A DNA stretch of 64,000 bases from Theristus sp. LFF4_11 (Eukaryota > Nematoda > Chromadorea > Monhysterida > Xyalidae), in assembly GCA_030248135.1 (NCBI GenBank), contig JASANC010003789.1, positions 1 through 64,000 on the forward strand, given 5' to 3'. The notes under the pieces were generated by a model that ran no database searches, was not told the origin of the DNA, and saw only the letters and a list, made by a program, of their open reading frames with translations. The position numbers and the translations under genes were made by a program. Below are positions 12,001 to 21,571 of the stretch, piece after piece. Position 1 is the stretch's first letter; every line of letters begins with the position of its first letter.

Positions 12001-15000
12001 CACGACGACAAAACCCAACGACCTCCAGCGCAACACCGCAGCCCAGCACCGACCATTTTCTTCATCGTTTTCGACGATGCGAACAATCGCCGCACCATCT
12101 CATAACTCGCCAGCCGTCTGTCCACGCGCTGCAACGCCCGTACGTGTTCGTCCAAGATTGCCTGCGACAGATAAACGTTCTTGGACGCTTTGATCATGAA
12201 CTCCTCCGGCGTAAGGCCGTCGAACGTTGAGACGCTGCTGGAGTCGCGTTGCAAGGCCGCGGCCGCTTCGTCCGACGCTCGAAGTGCGATGGAAGACTGC
12301 GGTGCGGCGCCGGGCGACAACAGCGATGGTGTGTCGTGGTTGGTGCTGTTGGTCACTGGAAAAATGGCGGCAAAATGTGCTTGGCAGTTTTAGAGACGGA
12401 AAATAGAGCGAATTCAATCACTGATTTTATTTCGCAAGAATGCGGGATTCCGCTAAAACTGTTAAGACAGCATGGGATACGGAGATCCATATAGGTGGTT
12501 TGCTCATAGGCTGTTTCAATTTTGCCTAATTGCACCCAGCATCCAGGAATCAGGAAAGACAGCAAATAGGAATGCCGGAAAACCAGTTTTGGCGAAAACC
12601 ATGCAAACTAAATGCATCAAAGAGGTCAGTAAAATAAGTACGGTTCACTCTTTTCCATCCTGGCCGGTGGTTCCACACCCACCACATAAAAGTACATAGT
12701 ATCTGGGGTATCTTCAATTTGTTCGAAAACACTTCCAATAATATAGCTTTTGAGCCTTTCGGTCTAATTTCGCATGTCAGAAAAAAACCAGGCGCTCACA
12801 CTCCAGCGTCGACACACTCGAACTACTAATGTCAGCCGGCTGCAGGCTTGCACTCGAGTCGTCCGCACTCGAAGCACCGTCCGCCTCGGCAACGAACTCG
12901 CGAATCTTGCCCAACGACACCTGTCCATCCGAGTGTAATCGCAAGAGCGTCGCATCGAATGCTGCCGTTGACTGTTTCGTCTGCTCGGCGGTGCGCATCT
13001 TCAGGCCGTGCAAGTACGCCTACATTTGTTATATTTTTTATTTCGACAGTATTAAATTTCTACACTTATTTATTTTCTGTAATTATTCGCTTCGTTTACT
13101 GACTTCGATTCTCAGTTTATTTTACAGACAATTATTTACGCCCGCATTTGCTTCTTTTCTGATGTTGCGACTTGATTACTTTTGCAGACGTGCTGGAATT
13201 GAAAATAGCTGTGTTGGAAGCTTGAAAATACACCGTTGTCGTATACCGCTTTTGAATCGTCAAATCAACGCTATGAAGCTGATTTCCTGCTTCCTTCGAG
13301 TAGCAGGATTGGAAAAACCGGATAGTTTCATAAAACCGTTTGACCGGTAAAGGGGCATTTTCTGACAAGCAACTTAATGGACAAATCAAGGTTTGCGGCG
13401 GCAACTTTGTTTGCCGTCAGTTCTAGCCTTCTCAAGCCTCAATTGCTACTATTTGAATTAAAACTACTGTGCACCCCTCAACCGGTTGCACACCTGCAGG
13501 TGCAGCCAGAGAAAATCGCCCAAATGATGCTGATTGGGGCTGGCGCCGACACGACTCAGACGACGTCCTGTGGCAAAAAAAACGTTTTTTTCGAGTTTTT
13601 CTTCATGCCACGCACAAAAAGGTTTCCATAACACGGTGATGTTGGCGAAAGTCTTGTCATAATGCAGTTTTTTTTCAATGTAGTCAGTCAAGGTGAACAC
13701 AAACACACTGGCATGCGTGCATTGCGCCGGTGTGTTTGAGTTTAGTGGCCAACCCAACCTGTTGCGCCACTGTCCAACAGACGAGCACGAACTGAAAACA
13801 AGCACAATAGATTCCAAAAAAAGCCACCCCGCCCCGCCGCCTCCCTACCAGCTGCCATCACCAGCTGATCAACGGCCGGCTCCTTGTTCTTTCGTTGTGC
13901 GCTCAACAGATCCTCCAGCATTTCGCTGAATCTCTCGCGCTCGTCCAATCGCGACGGACTCCGCTGACGCGGCGCCGCCGACTCCGGTGTCTGGAGAAAA
14001 TATTCGCTCGAGTTTTTGTTGTTGGTGGTGGTGATGCGATCAAACTCAAACATCAAACGATCAAAGAAACAAACAAATCAAAAAAAATAATAATAATAAT
14101 AAACAATGTTCAGAGGTGCGGATAGCATAAAAAAACGCAAAATGCACCCCCCCCCCCACCCCAGCCCCCAACCAAGACGGCTCCCTCGTGTACTATTCCG
14201 GCCCGCGAAATTCCGGCCCGTAGAATTCCGGCCCGCTCATTCCGGCCCGAAGAATTCCGGCCCGGAGAATTCCGGCCCGGAGAATTAGACAGCAAGAACA
14301 ATAATAAACCACACGAAGTGATTTTTGGTAAATAAATTCTTAAGTGATTTTTTATTTTTGTTTAGAACTTGCTTGCCGTGACTTGTTGTAGGTTCCTAAT
14401 CCTAAGCCAAGCCTTTTTGATAAGGTAAAAGGGTCACAAATCCAGTTCATGATAATTTTTTTTTTAAATTTAGTTGTAGTTTCTTTTTTCCAAAAGGTTT
14501 CACTTTCCAAAAAAGCAAACAGGACGAACATCATTGAAAATACACTGTAACATGTGAACATCGATATTTTTCTTTTATTATTTCATTACCAAAATCACTT
14601 CGTGTGGTTTAATATTGTTCGTGCTGGCGAAAATTCTCCGGGCCGGAATTCTCCGGGCCGGAATTCTTCGGGCCGGAATTCTTCGGGCCGGAATGAGCGG
14701 GCCGGAATTCTTCAGGCCGGAATTAGCGGGCCGGAATTGTACCCCCCCGAACCAAGACCACCAGTTCGGTACAAACTACTGAAACGATTATGCTCTCAAA
14801 ATACCAAGACGACCAACCACACGTATGATTCGTGTTGTAAATACGGTTCAATCAACAACCGCAAGTGATAGTCACACGGAACAATCGACCTCCACTCAAC
14901 TGATAAACTGACAAACCAACACAAATCCGAACGAAATACCAAAAAAACCAACAACATTCCAACAAAAAACAAACACGACCGCACCTGCAGCAGATCACCG

Positions 15001-15927
15001 GAGCCTCCGAGCTGCGACGTGACCGCGGCGGCGGCGACGGTCGCGCGGTTCGGCGGTCCGTTGCCCGCGAGCGGCAACGAGTGAAACCGCACCGGCACCG
15101 GCTGCTGCGCCCGCTGCTGATCTTGTTGCTGTTGCTGTTCCTTGATTTTCAGGCGTCTCATCTCGGCCGCAATACGATCGCTCGTGATCAGACTGTCCGG
15201 CGGACTGTTGTGCTCGTGCGCGAACTTGCGAGCTCGCTGCTCTCGACGCTCGCGCACGTGCGCCTGCAAGCGATGTTTTTTTTTCAGTTTTTTTTCAGTT
15301 TTTTTTCCTTCTTCCGGCGGATTTCACATGTTTTTTTGCTGTTGGAATTTTCAGGCGATGTTTTTAGCCAGCGCTAACCCAGAGAAGCGTACAGAACGCT
15401 ATTGAGTAGGACGCCCATCGAGTTTTCTCTGTCATTAAGCGCCTATACACTCCATGACGAGTTTTGTGACGTTTCGGCACCGCAAACATGCAATATCATC
15501 AGAATGTGGGGCTCGCAAAGTCTCCAGCTCAGAGCTCAGCTCCGATTACAAACGAAAATACGAGCGAAAGAAAGAACAACCGCAAAACCTTGTCTTAAGA
15601 AAAAAAACCGCACAACCTTGTGTTGCGAGCCGTGCGATCCGGTGAAGCGCGGCGGCTTTTTGATGTTTGTGGTTGTCGTCGTCGTCGTCGCTGCGTCTGT
15701 ATCCACTGGATTGTTGTCATTGATCGGGCCTCTTGTTGTTACAGCATCGCGTGACTCATTCACGTTGTTAATTGTTGTGTCAACGATGACAGCGGAGGCG
15801 AGATCTTAAACACATTGCATGATACGATCTTAAAATCTCAAAACAGATGTTGAGTTTGAGTTGCCAAAAGAAGCCATTTTTAAGAATTATATCACTAATG
15901 ATGAGTTGACAACACTCGCCAGCCGCA

Positions 15928-16010
<83 letters not shown>

Positions 16011-16012
16011 GC

Positions 16013-16044
<32 letters not shown>

Positions 16045-17542
16045 CGCTCCATACCGTTCTGCATTCTGTCGTCACAGGCGCACTCTGTGTGAACGGTCAC
16101 GTCTTCGATTTTCAGCGTCGGCGGTGAAACAGCGGCCGGAGGGCGATGCTGCCGCGGTGGATGATGATGCCTGTGAAATTGGAAACGCAACTGAAAATGA
16201 AATGGAAGAGCATTTTTGTGGAGAAATGAGCTCGATCATTCATGTCATGTTGTCATTAGGGTCGGCATGGCAAAAATACCGGTTTTTTTACCAGGGCAAA
16301 AATTGGTGCCTTGAAAAAAACGGGAAAAAGACCGTTTCTGTATTTTTCCGGTTTTTTCTCGTATTTTTCCGGTTTTTTCAATTTCGGACCCTGAGTTTTT
16401 ATATCATTTTTGATGAGAAAATGAGAAAATCTGTGACCAAGAAAAATGTGATGACGAAATTGACACTGTTGTTTTGAAAGAACTGTTAAGCGAGGTGCAA
16501 GAATCGGCTGGAGTTGCCGAGCTGAGCTGAAAATTCCAAATGTCACTCAAAATTGTCTTCCTTACACAATTACTGATTTGCTTTCTTTTTGATCTGAACT
16601 GACTCTGAATTCGGTTAAATTCCGTTATTGCAGCAAATTGTGTTCGTCTATTGTGACCAAAAACTGTCAGGGTGAAAACGCTGTGGTTTTTTCCTGTGTA
16701 ATTGGTGGAATATAAACGATTGAGCAAAAGATAATGTTCGATTTGTTGCTGACCTTTTGGGTTTTGAAGCCCAAACATAATTTATTTTCTTTGTTGGGGC
16801 ACGACATTTTGAACAAAGCATTTTGAAAGCTGTTTTCACAAATCCTGGTTCAAGTTTACAGTCGGCTGCGAAAAATATGTGGGTTTTTATAATTTTTTTG
16901 GCTTTCGTTTTTTTCGGTAAAATTACCGTTTTTTACCGGTAAAAATACGGGTTTTTGATTGAAATTGATTTTGGTAAAAACACGATTTGAAAAAAGCGGT
17001 ATTTTCCCAACCCCAGTTGTCATTGCTCATTGCCGCAGTTGCTGTTGCAGCAGCGTTCCAGTTTCGCGGCCGCAAACGATAACACACGAACAAACGGCGA
17101 TTTGAGGCGATGTTTTTAGGGTTATCGCGGGAAGTGTTACTAACAATTTTTGCGTCAATTTGCACGATTGCAGTGATACTGATGAACAACACAACAAACG
17201 CGCACGAGCCGAGCGGCGCGGTGCAAGATCAAAGTGGAAAGGAAAGCAAAAGACGTTTTCTTATCATAAATTTCAATCCATCTGCACTGTAAAATCTAAA
17301 TGGCATCTCCTTTCTCACCTCCGTTGTCGATGCTTCATTCGCGACGTTTCCGGTGGATTGTCGATCGCCATTTCGACGACGTCGTTCTCATCAAGAGGAT
17401 CGTTGTCGTCCGAGTCTGATGGTTGAGCTTGACAGTTTTTAGCGGAAGAATTATCGTTTGATGTGACTTTGGTGGACGGCGCTGCCAAAGAATCCGGTTC
17501 CGGTTGTTGTGGTGGCAACATCGTTGACGGCGACGACGACAT
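1..17542 (-). CDS. MAP3K4: MAP3K4/MEKK4-type MAP kinase kinase kinase, N-terminal regulatory part (partial)
   Basis: MAP3K4 kinases relay stress signals to p38/JNK in the cytoplasm. This window holds only the long N-terminal regulatory region, about 1,140 residues; the kinase domain must lie past the left edge. Exons, read leftward: 17542-17319, 16170-16055, 15715-15617, 15263-14985, 13990-13849, 13567-13494, 13020-12800, 12355-12054, 11358-11269, 7726-7574, 7262-7152, 6878-6747, 6189-6019, 5008-4772, 4043-3840, 3366-3205, 2903-2728, 2244-2097, 598-416, 177-<1. Reading frame is kept across all proposed junctions. Blocks resembling remembered human MAP3K4 occur in the same order: HLGDFLWLHLQ, EERVRVLYAWYNLSRELA, VQKSLRRRGMRDVLQRLS, QLPSIRPMFLFLLRIQLD, RSFEEDLKQMF, RERAQRALTFAKMLTSDLEI and LQLLLNVTCGRD. 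The start was chosen as the Met opening a Ser/Pro/Asp-rich segment (MSSSPSTMLPPQQPEPDSLA). Oddities: a GC donor at 6,747, a repeated donor at 3,840, and a nested gene. The small exon 15,715-15,617 and exact ends are least certain. Confidence 0.88.
629..697. repeat. Palindromic GCATTCATGAAGCAG repeat, copy 1
   Basis: GCATTCATGAAGCAGTATTT and its inverted partner meet almost without a loop (GTGACCGCGGTCAC at the centre). Intronic in MAP3K4, directly upstream of an exon starting at 598. Confidence 0.85.
1216..1828. mobile_element. Foldback element with 15-bp minisatellite inverted repeats, copy 1
   Basis: A 613-bp element in the MAP3K4 intron between 2,097 and 598. Both ends are arrays of a roughly 15-bp unit (GGCCCGGAGAATTCC and variants) in opposite orientation, at about 1,225-1,335 and 1,678-1,815, around a unique AT-rich core. 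A perfect 9-bp direct repeat CTCCAAAAG flanks it (1207-1215 and 1829-1837). Nine-base duplications are typical of Mutator-like elements. No transposase is encoded. Confidence 0.85.
3470..3536. repeat. Palindromic GCATTCATGAAGCAG repeat, degenerate copy 2
   Basis: CATTCATGAAGCAGTATTTA followed by a shortened right arm (tagcttcatgaatgctg). Intronic in MAP3K4. Confidence 0.65.
3613..3845. repeat. About 42-bp tandem array containing repeated splice-donor sequence
   Basis: About five and a half copies of a unit CCATGAATGGCGCTTTACCG plus TTGCGCTAGCGCTTCCAGCT. On the minus strand each unit reads GCAACGGTAAAGCGCC or a close variant, matching the MAP3K4 exon/intron junction at 3,840. Confidence 0.88.
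4191..4277. repeat. Palindromic GCATTCATGAAGCAG repeat, copy 3
   Basis: Full-length copy with arms of about 30 bp and the loop GCGTAGCTGTGTTAAAACGT. Intronic in MAP3K4. Confidence 0.88.
5381..5722. mobile_element. MITE with TTACCGTATTACCTCTA inverted repeats and G-rich interior
   Basis: Inverted ends TTACCGTATTACCTCTA (5381-5397) and TAGAGGTAATACGGTAA (5706-5722) are flanked by CTA on both sides, a 3-bp duplication as in PIF/Harbinger-type elements. The interior contains repeated GGGGGTTTATTTT words and long G-runs. It lies in the MAP3K4 intron 6,019-5,008. Confidence 0.7.
6955..7018. repeat. Strong hairpin, ATGCGGTCGTAAC arms
   Basis: ATATGTCAGCATGCGGTCGT pairs with ACGACCGCATGTTGACATAT around a short loop. 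In a MAP3K4 intron; function unknown, possibly another small MITE. Confidence 0.75.
7350..7531. repeat. MITE with CGCATTGAGTCTCG-type ends, copy
   Basis: Left end GCGACTGAATGCGTGTGCAG, right end CGCGCATTGAGTCTCG, with internal TGCCGCGTCATGC. In a MAP3K4 intron, between exons ending at 7,574 and starting at 7,262. Confidence 0.7.
8762..10496 (+). CDS. Isochorismatase-family cysteine hydrolase, nested in a MAP3K4 intron
   Basis: Members of this alpha/beta family hydrolyse small amide, imide or vinyl-ether substrates using an Asp-Lys-Cys triad; the substrate here is unknown. Proposed exons: 8762-~8837, 9140-9277, 9578-9703, 9873-9956 and 10368-10496, joined in phase 0, giving about 185 residues, the usual size for the family. 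Visible motifs in order: YALLVIDMQQRF (catalytic Asp), KCRDNGIPIIFT, LGRFWHHE, MIVEKRRYDAFHNT (catalytic Lys), TVIVSGVMTNLCCETTARSA (nucleophile Cys in TNLC), and the C-terminal helix DDLHQATLLNIQFGFGRV. All triad residues are present, so the enzyme looks active. No signal peptide is seen, suggesting a cytosolic protein. The exon 1 to exon 2 junction is the weak point: the donor is poor and a small extra exon is possible. The whole gene lies antiparallel within the MAP3K4 intron 11,269-7,726. 10,500-11,120 is AT-rich and could hold its 3' UTR. Confidence 0.85.
11121..11214. repeat. Palindromic GCATTCATGAAGCAG repeat, copy 4
   Basis: Full-length copy, ends GGGGCATTCATGAAG and CTTCATGAATGCGCC. 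Intronic in MAP3K4. Confidence 0.88.
11443..11766. mobile_element. MITE with AAGGCCCGTTTATACCTGAC inverted repeats
   Basis: AAGGCCCGTTTATACCTGAC at 11,443 mirrors GTCAGGTATAAACGGGCCTT ending at 11,766. The interior contains a second dispersed motif, TTTTATCGGAGTTTCCTGCT plus TTTCGCGAAAT and GGATGG runs, which recurs near 12.4, 45.4, 47.2, 52.9 and 53.4 kb. A target duplication was not clear. It lies in the MAP3K4 intron between 12,054 and 11,358. Confidence 0.7.
14179..14749. mobile_element. Foldback element with 15-bp minisatellite inverted repeats, copy 2
   Basis: This copy is the reverse complement of the element at 1,216, with the same core and the same terminal unit arrays. It is flanked by a perfect 9-bp repeat AACCAAGAC (14170-14178 and 14750-14758). 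It sits in the MAP3K4 intron between 14,985 and 13,990. Confidence 0.85.
15354..15454 (-). mobile_element. Headless fragment of the same SINE
   Basis: aggcgatgtttttagccagc through gcctatacac matches the SINE body without the tRNA-like head, consistent with a 5'-truncated retro-insertion. It lies in the MAP3K4 intron 15,617-15,263. Confidence 0.75.
15928..16044 (+). repeat. (CAA)n microsatellite
   Basis: About 39 CAA triplets with one interruption, in the MAP3K4 intron between 16,055 and 15,715. Translated frames give long Cys, Val or Thr runs; the donor at 16,055 places the run outside the protein. Confidence 0.9.
16258..17015. mobile_element. hAT-type element with GGGTTGG/AAAATACCG ends
   Basis: Lies in the first MAP3K4 intron. 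The left end AGGGTCGGCATGG followed by AAAATACCGG and the right end GCGGTATTTTCCCAACCCCA are inverted. The flanks share GTTGTCATT (16249-16257 and 17016-17024), an 8-9 bp target duplication. The inside may keep decayed coding sequence (CDDEIDTVVLKELLSEVQES on the plus strand near 16,450), not firmly assigned. Confidence 0.7.
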
Positions 17543-18157
17543 CGGTTTTGAAAGTCTAACTGTGACTTGTGAGCGACCTGTCTGAAAACGAAAAAGCTAA
17601 AGTGACAACGCGTGAAAAAAAACTGCAACCAAAATCAACAAAATCAAACCAACACCAAACCCCATTCCCGATACCGCCAACTCAACCAATCAATCACTCA
17701 GAATACAATGTCGAAGTGGAAGAATCTGAATCTCCCCACCTCATCCTCCCACACCCAACCAGTAGCGAAAGTGCGGGGGGGTGGGGGGTGGGGGGTCCCC
17801 ACGCCCCCCCCCCCCCCTCAGCCGAACATCCTGCCCGTGCACGGGCAGATACCCGTGTACCCCCCTCCCTCCTTTACCTCGACACGGGTACTAGACTCCC
17901 CCCACCCCCCTCCGCGAGAAAACACGGGATCGCACCCCCCCCCTCGGCCTCACGGTGGTCAATCTCTTTTCAATTTTTTCCAAAAATACCGTAATTTTTG
18001 AATTTTTCTTGACGTTTTTGTCTGTCCCTGCATATATTTTGTTGTTTCTAACCAAACAAGCAGCTTGTTTGCACAAAATATTCTGTATCTTACAAGAATT
18101 TCTGTGTTTTTCTAAGGTATTTTCTGGTATTACCCGTGCGATCCCGTGCACCCCCCC

Positions 18158-19583
18158 TAGGGTTGTTAAACAAAAATGAAAATTCTTTTTTTTTAAAAAG
18201 TGATTAAAAAAAACAAAAATGCCGATTTTTTTTTTAATTCGAAAAATTTTCCTCTAATATGCTCTGAAAACCTCAATTTTGGCAAAATTTTTCGAAAGTT
18301 CAACAAAAATTTTCTTTGATTATACCTCGTAAAACCTTTAGCAGTCGATTTTGGGCCGTTTTACCGACTGATTTTAGGCTACGACAACATCTGCGATGAA
18401 GTTTTTGAGCGTCCCAAAGCTTGGCCTACCATTTCCGATGCAGATAAGGTGACGATTCGCCTCGCAGAGCGTCCGATTGTGCTCGCTGCTCCGTTTGCAA
18501 GCGCTACGTTGTCTGGTTGCTTGCTGCTTCGTGTCGTGTCGTCGCGACACCATGGAAGAATTGATCGAATTTCAAGGCGGTATGTTTGTCTTCACTTTAG
18601 CATTAGTTTAGCTGGGGACAATTAGTGACGTTTTGGAGGTCAAAACTAGGGTTGTTAAAAAAAACAAAAATCGTCATTTTTGTTTTAAAAAAAAAAATTT
18701 TTTTAAATTTCAAAAATCAAAGTTGTGCTAAATCAATCAGGGAGTCCGAAGAACCACATATGATATGCAAGCGCCTCCCGAATGACTCCCATATGACGGA
18801 ACTTTGCAGATTTTGTTTTGGTGACCTCAATTACCCCTTTTCCAAACCGTCACCATGCCTCTTCTTGTGTTTTGACCTCCAAAACGTCACTAATTGTCCC
18901 CAGCTAAACTAATGCTAAAGTGAAGACAAACATACCGCCTTGAAATTCGATCAATTCTTTTAATGGTGTCGCGACGACACGACACGAAGCAGCAAGCAAC
19001 CAGACAACGTAGCGCTTGCAAACGGAGCAGCGAGCACAATCGGACGCTCTGCGAGGCGAATCGTCACCTTATCTGCATCGGAAATGGTAGGCCAAGCTTT
19101 GGGACGCTCAAAAACTTCATCGCAGATGTTGTCGTAGCCTAAAATCAGTCGGTAAAACGGCCCAAAATCGACTGCTAAAGGTTTTACGAGGTATAATCAA
19201 AGAAAATTTTTGTTGAACTTTCGAAAAATTTTGCCAAAATTGAGGTTTTCAGAGCATATTAGAGGAAAATTTTTCGAATTTTAAAAAAAAATCGGCATTT
19301 TTGTTTTTTTTAATCACTTTTTTTTAAATTTTCATTTTTGTTTAACAACCCTAGTCAAAACACAAGAAGAGGCATGGTGACGGTTTGGAAAAGGGGTAAT
19401 TGAGGTCACCAAAACAAAATCTGCAAAGTTCCGTCATATGGGAGTCATTCGGGAGGCGCTTGCATATCATATGTGGTTCTTCGGACTCCCTGATTGATTT
19501 AGCACAACTTTGATTTTTGAAATTTAAAAAAAAAAATTTAAAAAAAACAAAAATGACGATTTTTGTTTTTTTTAACAACCCTA
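18158..19583 (+). mobile_element. hAT-type MITE copy A (TAGGGTTGTT ends), split by copy B
   Basis: Terminal inverted repeats TAGGGTTGTTAAA and TTTAACAACCCTA bound the element. It is flanked by the perfect 8-bp duplication ACCCCCCC (18150-18157 and 19584-19591). Its two halves, 18158-18646 and 19354-19583, are separated by copy B. Without copy B and one target duplication it is 711 bp, almost the same length as copy B. It has no coding capacity. Confidence 0.88.
18647..19353 (-). mobile_element. hAT-type MITE copy B, inserted into copy A
   Basis: A complete 707-bp copy in the opposite orientation, bounded by TAGGGTTGTT and AACAACCCTA and flanked by the perfect 8-bp duplication GTCAAAAC (18639-18646 and 19354-19361). 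The long near-perfect palindrome around 18.2-19.35 kb is a consequence of this self-insertion. Confidence 0.9.
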
Positions 19584-21246
19584 ACCCCCCCTCACGAAAT
19601 TTTTCTGCCAGTGCACCCCCCCTCAGGAAAATTTGCTGCCCGTGCACCCCCCCCTCACCTAGAAGGCACCTGACCCCCCCGGCCCCCCCCTCTAAAATTA
19701 GGCAAACACCCCCCCCCCCTCACCCGAGGTCCCGCTTTCGCTACTGCACCCAACACGATTCAGATCCCATCCCACAGAGACAGATTGCATTTGACAAAAG
19801 GAACAAAAGCGACAAACACAACCAACCAATCAGCTTCGCCTTTGAAAAGTTTGGTGATCTCCCTCATCGCTAATCTATTTTTTTTTGTTTCTCCCCATGT
19901 CCCCAAAAAGTTTTTTTGTGTCATTTTATTTGTTTCGTGGACGGATTATTTTCGTTTCCTCCCATCTATGCGCGCATTGTGTCTCGTACAGGCGACCTTG
20001 GCGTTCCACAGTTTGCGACGCATGACGTGTCAATCCGCCCAAGACCACGAGTGTACTCAGCGTGCATCCGCTCGTTCCATCCCCCGGCGCCATTGGTCTG
20101 ATGATCGCGCCACAAAAAAACTGTGCAACGTCGCGCATTTGTGCTAAAGGTGAACACTCAACGCGACATCACTCAGTAGATTCAATTGCGACAGCCGATA
20201 CGATAGCAGGGACATGTGGCACGCATGAAGTCGAGCTTGAGCCGTATTTCCGCGCAGGCGATCATGAAGTGCACGCAGCTAGCGCAATTGGCGAAGACGA
20301 CGAGCACGAGGGCGACCAAAAGTGACGCGGCGGGAGATCACAAAAAACTGAAACCAAGTCAGTCTACACCAATGCGAGCGGGCGCAGTCTGTTTCCGTGT
20401 TCGGTGGCGGCTGAGAAACGAAGCGACTACAGCAGCTCTGGTGCCGCACCATTCAGGCGAATGCGGACGATAGGCAATGAATGATGGGAGGCAAACATCG
20501 AGGCGATCACGTACTAAACCGGGGTGGGGGTGAACGGCGTCGAGGCCCGAACAACGCGATTCGGGCGCTGATCGACGCGCTAAGTCACTGTACATGCATG
20601 TTTTTTCTTGCAACTCCGTCCGAGCTCATTATTTTTTCTTTGTTCTCGAACTCTGTTTTCCACGAATGAAAACACTAAACATTTCAGTTTTCACACAGTT
20701 TTCAGCGACACATTTCAAAACAACATTTTTTAGTTTATTCCACAAAGCAACAGAATGAATGACACGCCATGTGTTGTTGGAAATTTGGTGTGATATAAAA
20801 TACCAAAGTGGAAACATTTGGAAAAAGCCTGTATCGAACCAACATGGGAAACACATTTTGAGAATTGAGATCAAAACGTAATGGCAGCAAAAATAAAAGG
20901 AAACCGAATCGAAATACACTGACACGCACGCAGGCGAATCGACTGCTAAGTGAGAAAGCGTTCCGCTGAAAAAAACCGACACACGAGGTACAAAATCTTG
21001 GAAACTCCAGAAAACAAGTCTTTTTGGTGGTATTTTTTCCTCTCGGTGTTACTGCCGCTCAGCTGATATCATCAAATGACTGGCAGTGACAGACACAAGT
21101 TCGTCTGTACAAATCGTCTGCGATTTTCATGCAAGAAATTTCATGCATTTTCATGTCACTGAAGTCCACGCACTCCAAACTAGAATGCCTAAAATGACAT
21201 TATCACAAAATTTGTACAGCTCTTTAAAAAAACAAAAAATCAACTA

Positions 21247-21508
21247 CCGTAAAGTCTTGCATATAAGGTTCCTCCCACTTATAAGACCCCCACCCAAAAG
21301 TGGGCGGAGTGTCACACGGCGGGAAACCAAAAAATTCAAAATGTTGACTTGGTCGAAATCTTACCCCGTTTATAAGACCCGGAATTCCTAATGTTCGCTT
21401 TATAAGACCTCCTCCCACTTATAAGGCTGTCACACGAAATTCCACTTTTTTCAGAAATTTTTGATTTTCAAATTTATATAAGGAGACCTTATATGCAAGA
21501 CTTTACGG
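21247..21508. mobile_element. Tc1/mariner-like MITE, TA-flanked
   Basis: Inverted ends CCGTAAAGTCTTGCATATAA and TTATATGCAAGACTTTACGG are each flanked by TA, the duplication made by Tc1/mariner transposases. The 262-bp interior has repeated CTTATAAGACC words and no coding region. It lies just 3' of the GPCR stop. Confidence 0.75.
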
Positions 21509-21571
21509 TATTATTTGGTTTCCAGCAGCCTTCGTGTCTCATTTTATTGTTGCACCACTTCACGCAAGCCC

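Larger units (their letters stand above)
17600..21571. other. Region between MAP3K4 and the GPCR gene, repeat-rich
   Basis: No gene is recognised. 17,770-17,945 and 19,584-19,725 are runs of C with short spacers (gtgcacccccc, cccgtgcac). Between them lies the nested hAT-type MITE pair. 19,740-21,240 is mostly unique DNA; a GC-richer stretch near 20,000-20,530 has weakly coding-like minus-strand frames, including a hydrophobic one, but no consistent exon joins. Confidence 0.7.

Noticed and set aside
15861..16127. Long Thr/Cys/Val homopolymer reading frames over the CAA run
   Set aside because: They are translations of a trinucleotide repeat; the donor at 16,055 places the run in an intron.
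19926..20530. Possible minus-strand gene with a hydrophobic segment (LLVALVLVVFANCASCVHFM)
   Set aside because: The hydrophobic frame has a stop immediately upstream before any acceptor, and neighbouring frames could not be joined in phase; no family recognised.
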